From contig CAJSYZ010000005.1 in NCBI GenBank assembly GCA_910574455.1, forward strand, positions 5,642,001 through 5,706,000: a DNA stretch of 64,000 nt, read 5' to 3'. Source of the stretch: Trichaptum fuscoviolaceum (Eukaryota; Basidiomycota; Agaricomycetes; Hymenochaetales; Trichaptaceae). Positions 34,019 to 45,253 of this stretch are shown here, piece after piece (the first letter of the stretch is position 1; each line of letters begins with the position of its first letter). The notes below the pieces were generated by a model that saw nothing but the letters and a program-made list of their open reading frames with translations, was not told the origin of the DNA and made no database searches. Position numbers and translations under genes: made by a program.

Positions 34019-36029
34019 TCACTGCTTTGTCCATTCCACACCGACTGGAGCACTAACTTCCCATGCAAGAGATAGATCAACTGCTGCGCCGGGATCAATG
34101 TTGCAGTTCCATTCAAGCATCCCTTGTGCAGATTCCATATCTACATCATCTGTCGATTCGCTATCGTCCCACGTCTTCCAGCTCGACCAGCGCACAGTGA
34201 CACTTCTGTTCACTGTTACTCCCTTCTGAGGACCGGAAAGACTTTTCGGTTCAAGAAGCCTAACTTTGAAACGAGCATCACGAGAGACAAATACTTGATC
34301 TTTGACAATTAATCGCGGTAGCTGGGATAAACGCGTGTTTTTGATAGTGATTTTCTGTTCGTAATAAGTTACTTTCGTCTTTGTTCCGATAATACTGCCT
34401 CCTGTAGATCTGATCTTTCTCGTTTGAGGATGATATGTGGCACGAACTGCAGGGTCGACACCTAAAGAACACGAGAAACTTTCCTGCTGGCTAACATGCT
34501 AATGAGAAATGATGTTTTAGAATTTTAGTGTTAGAAGCGTGGTATACGAGTTCATCGAGCTCACAGGAATAAACGATTTTGCCACGAAGCTTCCATTCAG
34601 AAATATGTTGGCCTGCCCAGAAAGCAGCATATATTTCGAATTATTCTTGACTTTGCAGCGCAGAAAGACGCTCGAAGTATCCTTGGGCACCGTGATCCAT
34701 TCCAGTTCAACTAAGTCGAACTGAAGTTCAGCGATGGAGACTTTGTGTGTTTGCTTCTCCTTGTCTGAGTCGCTTGGTATAGTGGAGAGGCCAGGGATAC
34801 TGAATGTTGTCGACACAGCACCTTCGGCAGCGTTAGATTCCATACCGCGAAAGAAGCCTGGTGGTTCGGGAACACTCGCAAAGCTATCCATTGGTACCGC
34901 AGTTTGTTGTTGCATGGGCGAAGGCGACGGGGACCGGGATCGGGACGATCTGCTCCCATGCCAAGTACGCCTATTATCTGTTAGAGTATTAGGTGGAGGA
35001 ACCCTAATGGTTTCTGGTACTATCACCATCATAGGAGGAGATCGGCTTGTTCTCTCGTAGAGGTGTCCTGAGGCCCTCTTATAAGACGGTTGTGGCCCAA
35101 TCCAATATGGAGCCAGTGTAGGAACTTCTGTACCTAAGATTGGTGACGCAGTGCTCAGCGTGAGCTGAACGCCGCTCCAGTCTTCGCCCGTCTTCTGAGA
35201 GATAGACGCGCGATAGTGCAACGAGACTTTGCTTTGGCTCTTCGAGTCATTCGCGATTGACGCACGCAGGTCATAATGCGGCATCCACCACGCATTTTTA
35301 ACGACATAAGTGAGCGAGAGCTCTGCTAGTCCCGAGTTGTCTGCAAGGACGATGACCGTTACTCGCGTACCCCGCTTGCGCGCGTTCTCTGAGTCTATGT
35401 GAAGTGCATTCCGCCTGTCTAAGAATTCCACAGTGATGCCGTTCAGCTCCTCCTTCAGTTTTGCCACTGCCTGATCGATTTTACGCTGTCGATTTGCGTA
35501 CAAGTCTAGGAAAGCTTCAAGTGAGCTTGAGTCTGAGACACCTGCTTTGAACGTCCTTGAGTAATCGGAGAGTACTTCCGCTTGACGGTTGAGGATCTTG
35601 AGCTCAGCATGAACCTGGGCTTCACGTGAATTAAGATCGGCGAGCGATTCAGCGTTCTGTTTCTGATCATAGGGAACCGGTGGGTCTGAATTTCGACTCT
35701 TTGAATGTCGTATAACGTTGGAATGGAATATGGTTGGACATACGATATATCACGTCAAAAATAGTTGCATTTCCAATGCCATCAACTCGGATTGAGTCTT
35801 CTTGCAGGCAGGTTGGTAGATTCTTGATCTCCAAGTTATTCTGGCCGTCTTTCAACTCTACTTTCATGCGTCTTCTGACCTGAAGGCTGGTGTTAGAGGT
35901 CGTTGCATGAGAAGAAGAGATGTTGGAACTCGCCTCAGCACGGTCCGCCTGGAATACTGTCACAGCATCCACCCCATTCTCGTTGGCGTCGTATTCTACC
36001 GTGTTAGTGGTCGTCCCATCTACTGTCAT
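34019..36029 (-). CDS. DUF4139/DUF4140 domain protein
   Basis: The start MTVDGTTTNTVEYDANENGV leads to AVTVFQADRAE, then VRRRMKVELKDGQNNLEIKN, LPTCLQEDSIRVDGIGNATI and FDVIYHPPVPYDQ, the DUF4140 N-terminal domain. A coiled-coil follows (AEVLSDYSRTFKAGV, QRKIDQAVAKLKEELNGI), then the DUF4139 core: LTYVVKNAWWMPHYDLRASI, HYRASISQKTGEDWSGVQLT, LSTASPILGTEVPTLAPYWI. A Ser/Arg/Pro-rich insert (SRSSRSRSPSPSP) precedes SVFLRCKVKNNSKYMLLSGQ, ANIFLNGSFVAKSFI, and the end WEVSAPVGVEWTKQ. The family is widespread in fungi and bacteria (mucoidy-inhibitor-A-like name) with no settled biochemical role. One intron appears to use GC-AG borders. Confidence 0.88.
35880..35933 (-). other. Candidate GC-AG intron (54 nt, phase 0, stop-free)
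   Basis: On the minus strand the exon ends GCCGAG, the intron runs gcgagt to ccttcag, and the next exon starts GTCAGAAGACGC. Removal gives FQADRAEVRRRMKV, matching the family. Retention would add 18 residues without a frameshift. Confidence 0.6.
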
Positions 36030-37783
36030 CTTCCCCAACAGTAACTCCGCGGCTCGTCGTCGTCGTCGCAATGGCCAGCTGTGTTACTGAGAAAGTCGTT
36101 CAATTCATTAGGTTCCATCATCAATTCCCGCCCTCTAACTGTTTGTTCCCGCGAAGAGTTAGCCGGAGTCTTTTGCAACTTGGAAGCATACGAAAGTTAC
36201 CGACCTTCTTGCTTCTTCTCGCGGCGCTCCGACTCGGATGACAGTTCGTCACCCAGACTCTTCAATGTAAGTACGCCAATGGTTCTTTTTGTTCCTCACG
36301 AAGCCTGTTCACTCAGGTCGACTTGGGCCTTGGCGCACTCGGACGCCGCACTCGATATGTGGGCCAGCAAGCGCGAAAAGCGCAAGGAACTATCAGCAAC
36401 TCTTGAAGTTGTAAAGAAGAAACAGATTTCAGTGAGGCATGCTCGGGATCGGGAAGCTGAGAAAGTGGCGTACGGTTAGTCTCGAACCAGGCCAGGCTAG
36501 CGTACGGTGATGTCGGGATAAAGCTTCAAGTGAGCAACTTGAAGGAAAGTTATCGTCACACGGTGGTTACTGCCAGTCCGCCAGCCTGAGTGGCATCGAC
36601 CTTTGAACTTCTGCTCGGTGTGCGTCGGTATGGCGGGGAGATCGACATCTTGGGTGTGGGCTTGTTTTTGGCAAAATGTCTATGTGCAGGCCAATTCCTT
36701 GACGTGACCAGCTTCGAAGATTTGGAGCATCTGCGGGTCGCCTACTAACCAATACTATTGGCCTGACGCTGTGAGGATGTAACTGACGGTCCAATCCGCT
36801 CCGGAGAGGCGAGTTAATGACGTCTATCGAACGTGAGCGCACGCATTGATGCTTTCTAATTAATGAGCTTCGGTCACGGTAGGGAATGTGCGTGTTGCTT
36901 GCCAAACTCCTACTCATAGATCCAAGAGAACATGATACTGCTTCAGCAGAGCTTAATCATTGATACTTCTGGTTACTACCTCAGGCTGCCCTTTGAAAAG
37001 TACTTTCATCATCATGGGGGCTTTTCGCCGTACTCGATTACAACATTAGAAGTTCTTTGATGTAGACATTGCTCGAATCCTCGCATGAGCTCGACCAACG
37101 GATTGGACACAGCTAAGATAAGGGTGAAGTCCATAACTTTCCGGTATCTTCCGTGCATTAGTAGTCTATGGTATGTACAACAAACTATACTTTCCTCCTT
37201 TCGTATAACCTGAATTATACGTAGCAAGCTCTGCTGTGACCACAGCCTGTGATTACCCGGTTCGCACTGGCGCGCGATAATGGATGTTCTATTTCAATTT
37301 TCATAAATTGCTGAACTACTGTTTTAGCGCGTTAGCAAGAGAAAGGATATGTGGGTTCACGAGAAGTGTGAGCCCGAAGCTTGAAGTAGAGCATTGGGAC
37401 TACAAGCAGCGGTTGGAGCTAATGGTGAAAGTTTTTAGGTGGCTTTGAGTTAACATCGATCCAGCAGCCGGTATGACGAAGGTCGTGATCTGGGAAGCCT
37501 TTGGTTTTTAATGCACATGCGGGTTGAGCAGGCTACATACAAGCAAAGCAGCGTGCTCAAAGAACGATGATTCGATTGGTCTCGTTAAATACTGTATAAA
37601 AACACTCCTTGTAAGATTGTTTGAGCAAGTCACTTAAAGTCATGAATGTCGATAATCGGTATGGAATAAAGATAGCGTGCTGCCGCCAGTGTGCCCTGGC
37701 GGAGCTAATGTTCGTTTACCACTAGAACAAATCGGTAAGCATGGGTCACGTTCGCAAGACAATGGACAAATGAAACTCACCTA
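36030..37783. other. Intergenic region, mostly empty
   Basis: A plus-strand stretch 36120-36406 can be spliced at a good GTAAGT donor (about 36267) and TCACTCAG acceptor (about 36317) to give SPRLFNVDLGLGALGRRTRY then a stop, so a small divergently transcribed gene is possible but lacks a clear start. The rest (36500-37780) has no supported gene; it holds one CAACTTGAA copy at 36535-36543. Confidence 0.3.
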
Positions 37784-38735
37784 CTACTTACAAACAACGT
37801 CCAATGGCTCTCTCCCTTCGTAGAATTGGGTGGCACAAATGGGACATGCGCCATCCGATATCCGCTGCCCTTCTTTTATGCATCTGGTAACCAAGGTAAA
37901 TATGAGGAGCGCAGGGATAGAGAGTCCAGCTCACCCGGAGCAGAAGAAATGGTGACAGGGTAAAGCAACAAGCTTTTCCTTCGTCTCCCAGCATATGTTA
38001 CATTGATGGCACCTATCTTCTCTTCTCCTAGTGTCTTCTTCTGAAGCTGTCCAGTAATATGCGTATGGATCTTCAAGGGTAGATATATGCCGTATGTATG
38101 AGGAGTACGTTGCCCAGTGCAGCGGACGGAGTGGAGGTTGGGGCCGCTTATTGTACCTCTTGAATTGCCAGCTTAAGGTTCCGATAGAAAAGAGAGCGCA
38201 GCCGGATACCAATAGGCAGCTAAATATTCCGAGCATTAAACCTAAAGTCCGGTGAAGAGATTGTGTCAACTTAGAATTCTATCTGAAGAAGAGTTATGAA
38301 GTCCACTAACCTGTGATCGAGAGATCCCACTCTGCGCTGATTTTCTGTACAGGACGCAGGGCGGTAGGTGGAGTGGCTACTCCGGCTACAGTCAAAGCAA
38401 GTAATACGACCGAGGTCAGACTGCTTTCAAAGCCGAACGCATTGCTGGCAAGACTGCCTGTCAGTGAAGCAAAACCTTCAAGACCTGCGAGTAAGAATAG
38501 ATCGGTAATGATGATCTGAAGCAAAGTATTTACAAATTGTTCGTGCAATAGCGACACCTTTAGTTGATATGATGACCGTCCTGCCGTTACTTTCTGATGT
38601 ATTTCCCAGTCGTAGAGTATATCCAAAGCCTGCGGGCAAGTTTTAATGTGAGTTTTCTCAGAGAGAATGAATGTATGAGAAGAAACATACCAGGCCTGCT
38701 GCATAGATGATTAGAGTTGCCTTGCGGACACGCGG
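37784..38735 (-). CDS. Membrane protein with C-terminal RING finger (likely E3 ubiquitin ligase); 5' end unresolved
   Basis: Transmembrane segments come first: KATLIIYAAGLALDILYDWE, TLLQIIITDLFLLAGLEGF, SLTSVVLLALTVAGVATPP and LGLMLGIFSCLLVSGCALFS. A cytosolic stretch and the RING follow: CNICWETKEKLVALPCHHFF, then CSGC, joined across an intron to IKEGQRISDGACPIC. The spacing CxxC-CxH-xx-CxxC-CxxC matches a C3HC4 RING-HC, and the end is EPLDVVCK then TAG. RING domains recruit E2 enzymes, so membrane-anchored ubiquitin ligase activity is the likely role. Exons before 38735 could not be joined with confidence. A hydrophobic, ATG-started minus-strand segment at 38896-39111 (CVFLKLVTWICLLPVFVSQP) may be the true first exon. 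Confidence 0.75.
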
Positions 38736-39150
38736 CTATGTTTTCGCAAAAATCTGTCCCGGGAAGCGATGGTTGCTTCGTGCAGAAAGACCTGTTCTAT
38801 GAATCAGGGATTTGCATGTGATGAGAGAGGATCAGCTTACCAGGTTCCTATCTGAATGGGATGGATTTCAGTATATTAGGTCGCACAGCAAATAGTTAGG
38901 AGGTGCGCACATCGACCTGATGTTGTACCAGAGTACCATCTGGAAGGGAAGAGTTGTAGTGTATGCTCCCCAGGGCTAGACTAGTGAGTCTTGGCTGGGA
39001 AACGAAAACGGGCAACAGGCATATCCAGGTGACAAGCTTCAAAAATACGCATATTCTGAAAGTGAATCGCTTAGAGGAGAACTTGAAGTCCGCCATAGAG
39101 TTGCTCATCATGGCTAGCAGTGCTGTGGTCCTTGCTGGAAGAGATGCAAG

Positions 39151-39564
39151 TTATGATAGATGCTCGAAGAAATAGTCGGATATATGCTCCGGAGACTCGG
39201 AATCAGGCTCGGAAACTCGGAATTCCGGAGCTTGGAGGAAGGGGGGAATTGCGGTGTAGCAGGGGGGATTCAGCTGGGGTTCATCTCCAAGTAGTGAAGA
39301 ATCATTTGTCTGTAGGGTAGAAAGTAAACCGTACTGCCTCATGAGCTCAGAGTTCGCAATAACGACGTCGGCGACTTCAGGGCGGGTCGTGAAAAGATTT
39401 CCACGCTCATTGGTTGAACTCAGCAACTCTGAGTCACCTTTCCCAACGCCTCTCTTTCTTCGAGACTTCTTTCCAAGAGGCCTCCTGCCAACCTTTGTTG
39501 CCAACATAAGCCCTCCTGCGAAAGGCACGAATCTTCCAGCAAATTCTAATCTTACAGCCATCAT
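39151..39564 (-). CDS. Hypothetical 137-aa protein
   Basis: An uninterrupted ATG frame (MMAVRLEFAGRFVPFAGGLM) with a basic patch KKSRRKRGVGKGD and a segment VADVVIANSELMRQYGLLST, ending YFFEHLS at TAA. It lies just upstream of the membrane RING gene on the same strand. Composition looks coding, but no family was recognised and it may instead be an exon of a larger gene. Confidence 0.35.
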   Translation of the reverse strand: MMAVRLEFAGRFVPFAGGLMLATKVGRRPLGKKSRRKRGVGKGDSELLSSTNERGNLFTTRPEVADVVIANSELMRQYGLLSTLQTNDSSLLGDEPQLNPPCYTAIPPFLQAPEFRVSEPDSESPEHISDYFFEHLS

Positions 39565-40321
39565 CTAAAGACGGTATTCATGCCACCACACTATGTCTGA
39601 TAGGCGGAATATCTACGGAGAAGACGTGTTTGGCATATCATGTCTCGTTATACTTTCACAGTCAGTGGACCTATGCATATGCTGAGCTCCAGTCTTTGAA
39701 ATGGGCGACTGAATGCTCTGCTTGACACATCTTGGCGAACACCTTAGAACCCGTCGCACCCATCGGCCCCCTTGAACACCATCTCGGCGAGCGACCTATC
39801 ACCGTCCGAGCTTCTCCGGTCACGAGGCATCATCGTGTATCAATTGGCGGAAGCAAACAGCGTCTATCTCACCCACGCTTGCACGTTTTGGCACTGCCAT
39901 CCTGTGCTGTAGATCCTCCGGCCTGCCGTGTTCTCCCTTTGTGGCAAAGACTCTAACTGGTCATCCCATAAACCTGTTGTGTTGCCTTTGCAGCGTTTAT
40001 TTCTGACTTTCTGACGGGTTCCCTTGCCAGTGGAGGAGGCGCAGGCGGCAGAAGCGTGACTGCTCTCTGGAAGTCGACATGACGTACTCGGCAATGGAAA
40101 TGCAGCCAGCGTTGTTCGTTACCTCGGCTGTCACGCCTGGAAGCATCCATACTCCCATGCTTTAAGACCCTCTTGTAATCGCGGATGACTTCACACATGC
40201 TTCTGCGCAATAGAACACACTCTTAAAACCAATAAGTACCTCTGATGTGTACAACTTGCTCTGGTCATCAAATGTATCCACCGTTCAAGTGACCCCCTAT
40301 TCCCACCTTCATGAACCCACG
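39565..40321. other. Intergenic, upstream of P450
   Basis: About 750 bp with only weak open frames; no feature supported until the TATA box. Confidence 0.4.
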
Positions 40322-40327
40322 TATAAA
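40322..40327 (+). promoter_or_regulatory. TATA box of P450 gene
   Basis: TATAAA, 56 bp before the ATG at 40378. Confidence 0.5.
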
Positions 40328-40377
40328 GCGTGCCATCCTGGCGTCATTGTTCGTCCCTCGTTATCATCCAGCTCATC

Positions 40378-42712
40378 ATGGGCGTCCCCATCGTTCAAGC
40401 TGTCCTACTTCTGACAACCTCATATGTCTTATGGCGTGTCCTTCGGCCCTTCGTGGTCAAGTCGTCTCTGGCTAACATTCCTGGACCGCCACCAGCATCA
40501 TGGTGGAAAGGTACAGCCTTCTATTCTCTTCGAAAACTGCCTGATCGAACCGGTCTCGCTCGCAGGGAGCTTTCACCAGGTCTTCAACAGAGAAGGCTGG
40601 GAATTCCATCGCATGTTGCACGAGAGGTATGGTGGAGTGGCTAAACTCCGAATGGTCTTTGGGGTAAGGCGCATCTGCAGACTATCTTTGTAAAGCGTCC
40701 CGATAACGAGCCGCCCAGGATGAGCAACTTTATGTCTCAGATCCATTGGCACTGCACCAGATCATCATCAAGGAACAGTACACTTACGAGGAAACTAGCC
40801 AGTTTCTAACGTGAGCTCCCAAGTAACTCTTCGGCAAACTGCAATTACTGACATCTGGCTGCAGATCGAACAGGCTAGTTTTCGGAACGAGTCTTCTTTC
40901 TACGCTAGGTACACATATATTTATTGCGCTTTGTCTGACACTGACATAATCTCTTTGGCATAGGTGACCACCATAGGAAGCAGAGAAAGATGCTCAATCC
41001 TGTCTTTTCCCTAAAACACATGCGGGATCTCATACCCGTCTTCTATCCTATTGCGCATAAGGTAAGTATCCGTCTTCTGACAGGAAAGAGTGCTGATCAT
41101 GTACCGGTCTTCTGCGTTCTTCAGCTTCGAGACATCCTAGAGAATCAAGTGCGTAGCGGGAAAGAGGAGATCAATGTTATGCTTTGGATGTCTCGCGCGG
41201 CGCTCGAATACATCGGACAAGGAGGACTTGGATATTCTTTCGATGCCCTAAATGAACATAGTACCAACACATACAGTGAGGCGATCAAGATGTTTGTGTA
41301 AGTGCATTCATTCTTTGTCTTTGATGAGGAATCATACTTACCTTTTCGTAGGCCAACGTTTTTTGGATTGTTTCTTCCGCGCCAGTTTTTGCCTTGGATC
41401 GTGAAAATGGGGCCCGCGAGCCTTCGCAGAAAGATTGGAAAACTTATTCCATGGAAGGACCTTCACCGGATTTTTGACCTCGTGGATATAATGGATGCCA
41501 CATCTCGTGAGATATACGATCAGAAGAAGGAAGCACTGGCGAAGGGCGATGACGCTGTCTTACAGCAAGTTGGTATGGGGAAAGATATCATGAGTATTCT
41601 ACGTAAGTCGCCGTTCTTGTTATCCGTATTCTGTGTTGCTCGTGCTAAGCGTACCAATATCTCCACCACAGTCAAGGCAAACGCGTTGGCTGATGAGGCC
41701 GATCGTTTACCGGAAGAAGAGCTCATCGGACAAATGAGGTTCGTCTGACACCCCCGAATCTGACGTTCGCATCTGGGTTTACTCGAGTTCTTTGTAGTAC
41801 CTTCATCTTCGCTGGGCACGATACGACCACGAGTGCTCTGAGCCGCATTTTGCATCAATTGGCTCTCAACCAAGACGTGCAGACGAAGCTTCGGGCGGAG
41901 GTTACGGCAGCCCGACAAGAGCTTGGCGATCTCGATTACGACACACTCATGGGCTTGCCTTATTTGGATGCTGTTTGCCGTGAAACGATGAGGTACTACC
42001 CGCCTGTTCCTCTGCTTAACCGAACGTCAGTCCATTTTTTGTGTAGTCTAGGCGACCCGTAGCTCACATACAGGTCCTTTCAGTACGAGGAAAGACGTCG
42101 TCCTTCCCCTCCTCTGGCCCATCAAGTCCGCTGATGGAAAGAGCGAGATATCGGAAATCCCGATCAAAAACAATACGAACATCATCATTTCTATAATTAG
42201 CGCAAACAGGGAGAAGAGAATCTGGGGAGAAGATGCGGATCAGTGGAAGCCTGATCGGTGGCTCAATCCCCTCCCGGAAAGCGTTTCGAAGGCCCATCTT
42301 CCCGGTGTTTACTCGCAGATGTAAGCGTCGCTGGGACGTACTTGAGTAACGTGCCTGTCTCTGACATTCTTAATTTAGGATGACATTTAACGGTGGCGGA
42401 AGGGCGTGCATGTAAGTCTGCTCCCCTAACTTGATAGTAGAAAAGGATTCGATCGTACCCCCTTTACAGCGGATTCAAATTCTCCGAGATGGAAATGAGT
42501 GCGTATACTCTGACTTGTGTGTGTGCAATGTACCAAACTGATGTGCAATTTCAACAGAGCTCGTTCTTTCAATCCTGCTGGAAAAGTTCGTGTTCTCCCT
42601 AGGATCGAAGGAAATCAAATGGGCGATGAGTAACATCCAGTCTCCGGTCCTCGCTGGGTCCAACAGTACATATCCCCAGCTTCCCTTGAAAGTCACTCTC
42701 GTCGAAAATTAG
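40378..42712 (+). CDS. Cytochrome P450 monooxygenase
   Basis: A membrane-anchored heme-thiolate oxygenase. The N-terminal anchor VPIVQAVLLLTTSYVLWRVL precedes the proline hinge NIPGPPPASWW. Exons continue with EFHRMLHERYGGVAKLRM, GDHHRKQRKMLNPVFSLKHM (C-helix), STFIFAGHDTTTSALSRIL (I-helix with the AGHDTT oxygen-activation motif), ETMRYYPPVP (ExxR), WGEDADQWKPDRWLNPLPE and the heme loop FNGGGRACIG with the cysteine ligand. It ends LPLKVTLVEN at 42712. At least ten small introns were traced, and all key residues are present. I cannot assign a CYP family from memory. It sits convergently with two alcohol dehydrogenases, so joint oxidation of one substrate class is possible. Confidence 0.92.
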
Positions 42713-43199
42713 GTTAAGGGATCCATTTATGAATGAATGAGAGACGAAAGTACGGCATAGACTGATGGGGTTTCTCTTCTTCGCGTGGCGGTAGTTTTGT
42801 AGCTTTTCGATTCCTGTCGTCTGTTTAATCGCAATTTTACTCTGTCTTCATTTGAATGAAGTGGCTTGACTACCGCAGGACTGCTTTGACTACATAGGTG
42901 AGATGAAATCTGTCTCTACAGCAGCTACATAATCTCGCTATGTCTGACATTCAACGTCGACTTGAGTTTGATTTATTAGTCGCGTGATTATTATATTTAA
43001 GAATGCAGCGCATGCAGAGTACAGAAGCGGCATATAATATTATTTTATGATACACAGAGGGACTAACATACAACGTTCAATCATGCACCTAGTGCTACAA
43101 GTGTGAGATTAATTATGTATCTGGTCACTACGACTCGGAACTTTGAAGATAGCACCGACTTTTCTGAGGTCCTTATCCTCAACGATCACTTTCCACTGC
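42713..43199. other. Intergenic between convergent P450 and ADH genes
   Basis: A 487-bp AT-rich spacer; no coding feature. Confidence 0.4.
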
Positions 43200-44666
43200 C
43201 TACTTTGTCAAATCTTGTGTCAGGACGTAGCGGTAGCGAACGCTATTGTTTTTGACGCCCTCAACTGCCCTCTTGACGTCTTTCATTGGAAGGACTTCGA
43301 TCCTGATATGTATGCCCAGTGTAAGCTAAGTAGATCTCATCGGGAGTCTTGAAACATACCAAGGTTTTACACCTTTCTTTGCTGCAATGTCGAGCATCTG
43401 CAAGGCCTCTTTCTTAGAACCAATATGAGAACCGCCAAAGAAGCACCCATTGGAAACGAGAGAAAAGGGTGTCATTTCCGGGAAGTCGTTGTCGGGGATA
43501 CCAACAGAGATAAGTTTTCCATGTACGTCGAGCATTCTGAAACGAAAAGTTAGCCGTTTGAAAGTAGCTGTCAGTACGGATAATCGTACGAAAGATATTC
43601 TCCAACATCGAATTTCTCAGCGACATCTCGCGTTGATATAATCAGGTCAAACATTCTCTGATGTTCTTCGGTGAAGCCTGGCTCTGTCACGATGCAAGAT
43701 GCACCCATCTTCTTGATGTCCTCCTCTTTCGATTCACTATGTGAGAATGCATACACATCTGCGCCAAGAGCCTTTGCGAATAGTATTGCGTAATGTCCCT
43801 TTTAAAAAGGCTAAATTTAACACCGTTGTCCAACTTCCAGAAAATGTATATACTTACAAGTCCACCGATGCCGACGACACCGACTGTCTTTCCGGGACCA
43901 GCACCGTTACGCACAAGTGGAGAAAAGACAGTCAATCCAGCGCAAAGCATAGAGCACGCATCCTCCGATGAAATGGCATCAGGGATTGGAAATATGAATT
44001 GCTCGTGGGCGATAATGCCTGTTGAGTAGCCACCAAACGTACGGACTCCATCAGGATACTTTGAGTTCTGGGGTACGGATTATTCAGCGTAAGCAAACCA
44101 CCTCGAATGGACTGCTGGCATACGTAGGTGTCGATCTGCTTTGGACAATAGTTTTCATTGGCATTATTGCAATCCTTGCAGTCGTAGCAAGACCCGATTT
44201 GCGCGCCTACACCCACGCGATCGCCGACTTTGACCCCTTTGACCTTTGATCCGACTCTCACGGCCTTACCGACGATTTCATGCCTACATAGTAAGAAACG
44301 CGAGCATATAAGAATGGAACTATTCTTCAGCTGCGGGATGCACCTACCCAACTACGAGTGGCATTTCCACCTCTCCCCAACCTGCGGTTATCGTATGAAC
44401 GTCCGAACCACAGACACTGCAAGATACATATGTCAGATTGATATCGCTACAGTTGTCCGCATCCAAAACACACCCGCAATGGGTAATGGCAACTTCAACA
44501 TCCGTCTCTTCCCAGTTCTTGGACGGATATTCAATCACGGAGAAGTCACTCCATTTATTCGTATCTAATAATCAGACAAATGAGTACGACAGATCAAGCA
44601 TCGTATCCAACATGCCTACAGACCGGTGACAGCGTAGCCCTTAAACGTTTTCTGCGAGGGTGTCAT
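43200..44666 (-). CDS. Zinc-type alcohol dehydrogenase (CAD/ADH6-7-like), tandem copy A
   Basis: A medium-chain NADP-dependent dehydrogenase acting on aldehydes or alcohols. The start [20 protein letters not shown] joins [20 protein letters not shown] and [20 protein letters not shown] (catalytic Zn Cys), GHE (Zn His/Glu), [15 protein letters not shown], and the structural-zinc cluster [15 protein letters not shown] (Cx2Cx2Cx7C). Then come [27 protein letters not shown] (third catalytic ligand Cys), [20 protein letters not shown] (dinucleotide-binding) and [11 protein letters not shown] at the end. About nine introns of 50-65 bp. It is a tandem duplicate of copy B upstream on the same strand, with intron positions shared. 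All ligands are kept, so both look active. Confidence 0.92.
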
Positions 44667-45253
44667 GACAAGCTTATAGAAACACTGGCAGATGATGGGG
44701 GAGAAAGTGAAGTCCTGCCACCCGGCATTGATGGACTGCTCTTCCTCTTATACTCTCGAGAGCGATGATAGTCATGGCGGTGGGGGAGATTATTCTATGA
44801 CGAAAGATGCACGTCGCCCGTCAGGCTTGGGATCATTCCGATCATCAAAATTGAAGGTTTCAGTATCGGCGCTACGCGTGACATCATTCAAGTTGTGACA
44901 AACACGTGATGTTACTTCTCGCGATAAATCAGGCGCGTTGGCATCTTTAGTGATAACATAAAAGATGCGACGTTTCAGGTAGCGGTGATGCGATTTGCGA
45001 TACGAGCAATCATCAATATGGCGTAGACAGGCCTCGACTACATGGGACGCCTCGTTTGCAGACTGTCCTAGCTGTTGTTGACGATAAGTATGATTCTTCA
45101 AGTCGTGAATAATGAATTCTGTTCGACTACTTTGTAATATGTATTGGATACGTGATGTCTGTTGCCAGCATTATCATATCATACAGCTTACGGGACGGCA
45201 TTTTCGGGTTGAAAGGCACAAGTCATTCCAGCTTCCCGGCCGCGTCCAACCAT
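44667..45253. other. Spacer between tandem ADH genes (promoter of copy A)
   Basis: 587 bp without coding sequence; a minus-strand TATA box is noted separately. Confidence 0.4.
44748..44753 (-). promoter_or_regulatory. TATA box of ADH copy A
   Basis: Minus-strand TATAAG about 85 bp before the ATG; copy B has its box at the same distance. Confidence 0.45.

Noticed and set aside
18553..40378. Terpene biosynthetic cluster (synthase plus P450 plus SDR)
   Set aside because: The synthase-like gene lacks metal-binding residues and is over 20 kb from the P450, with unrelated genes between.
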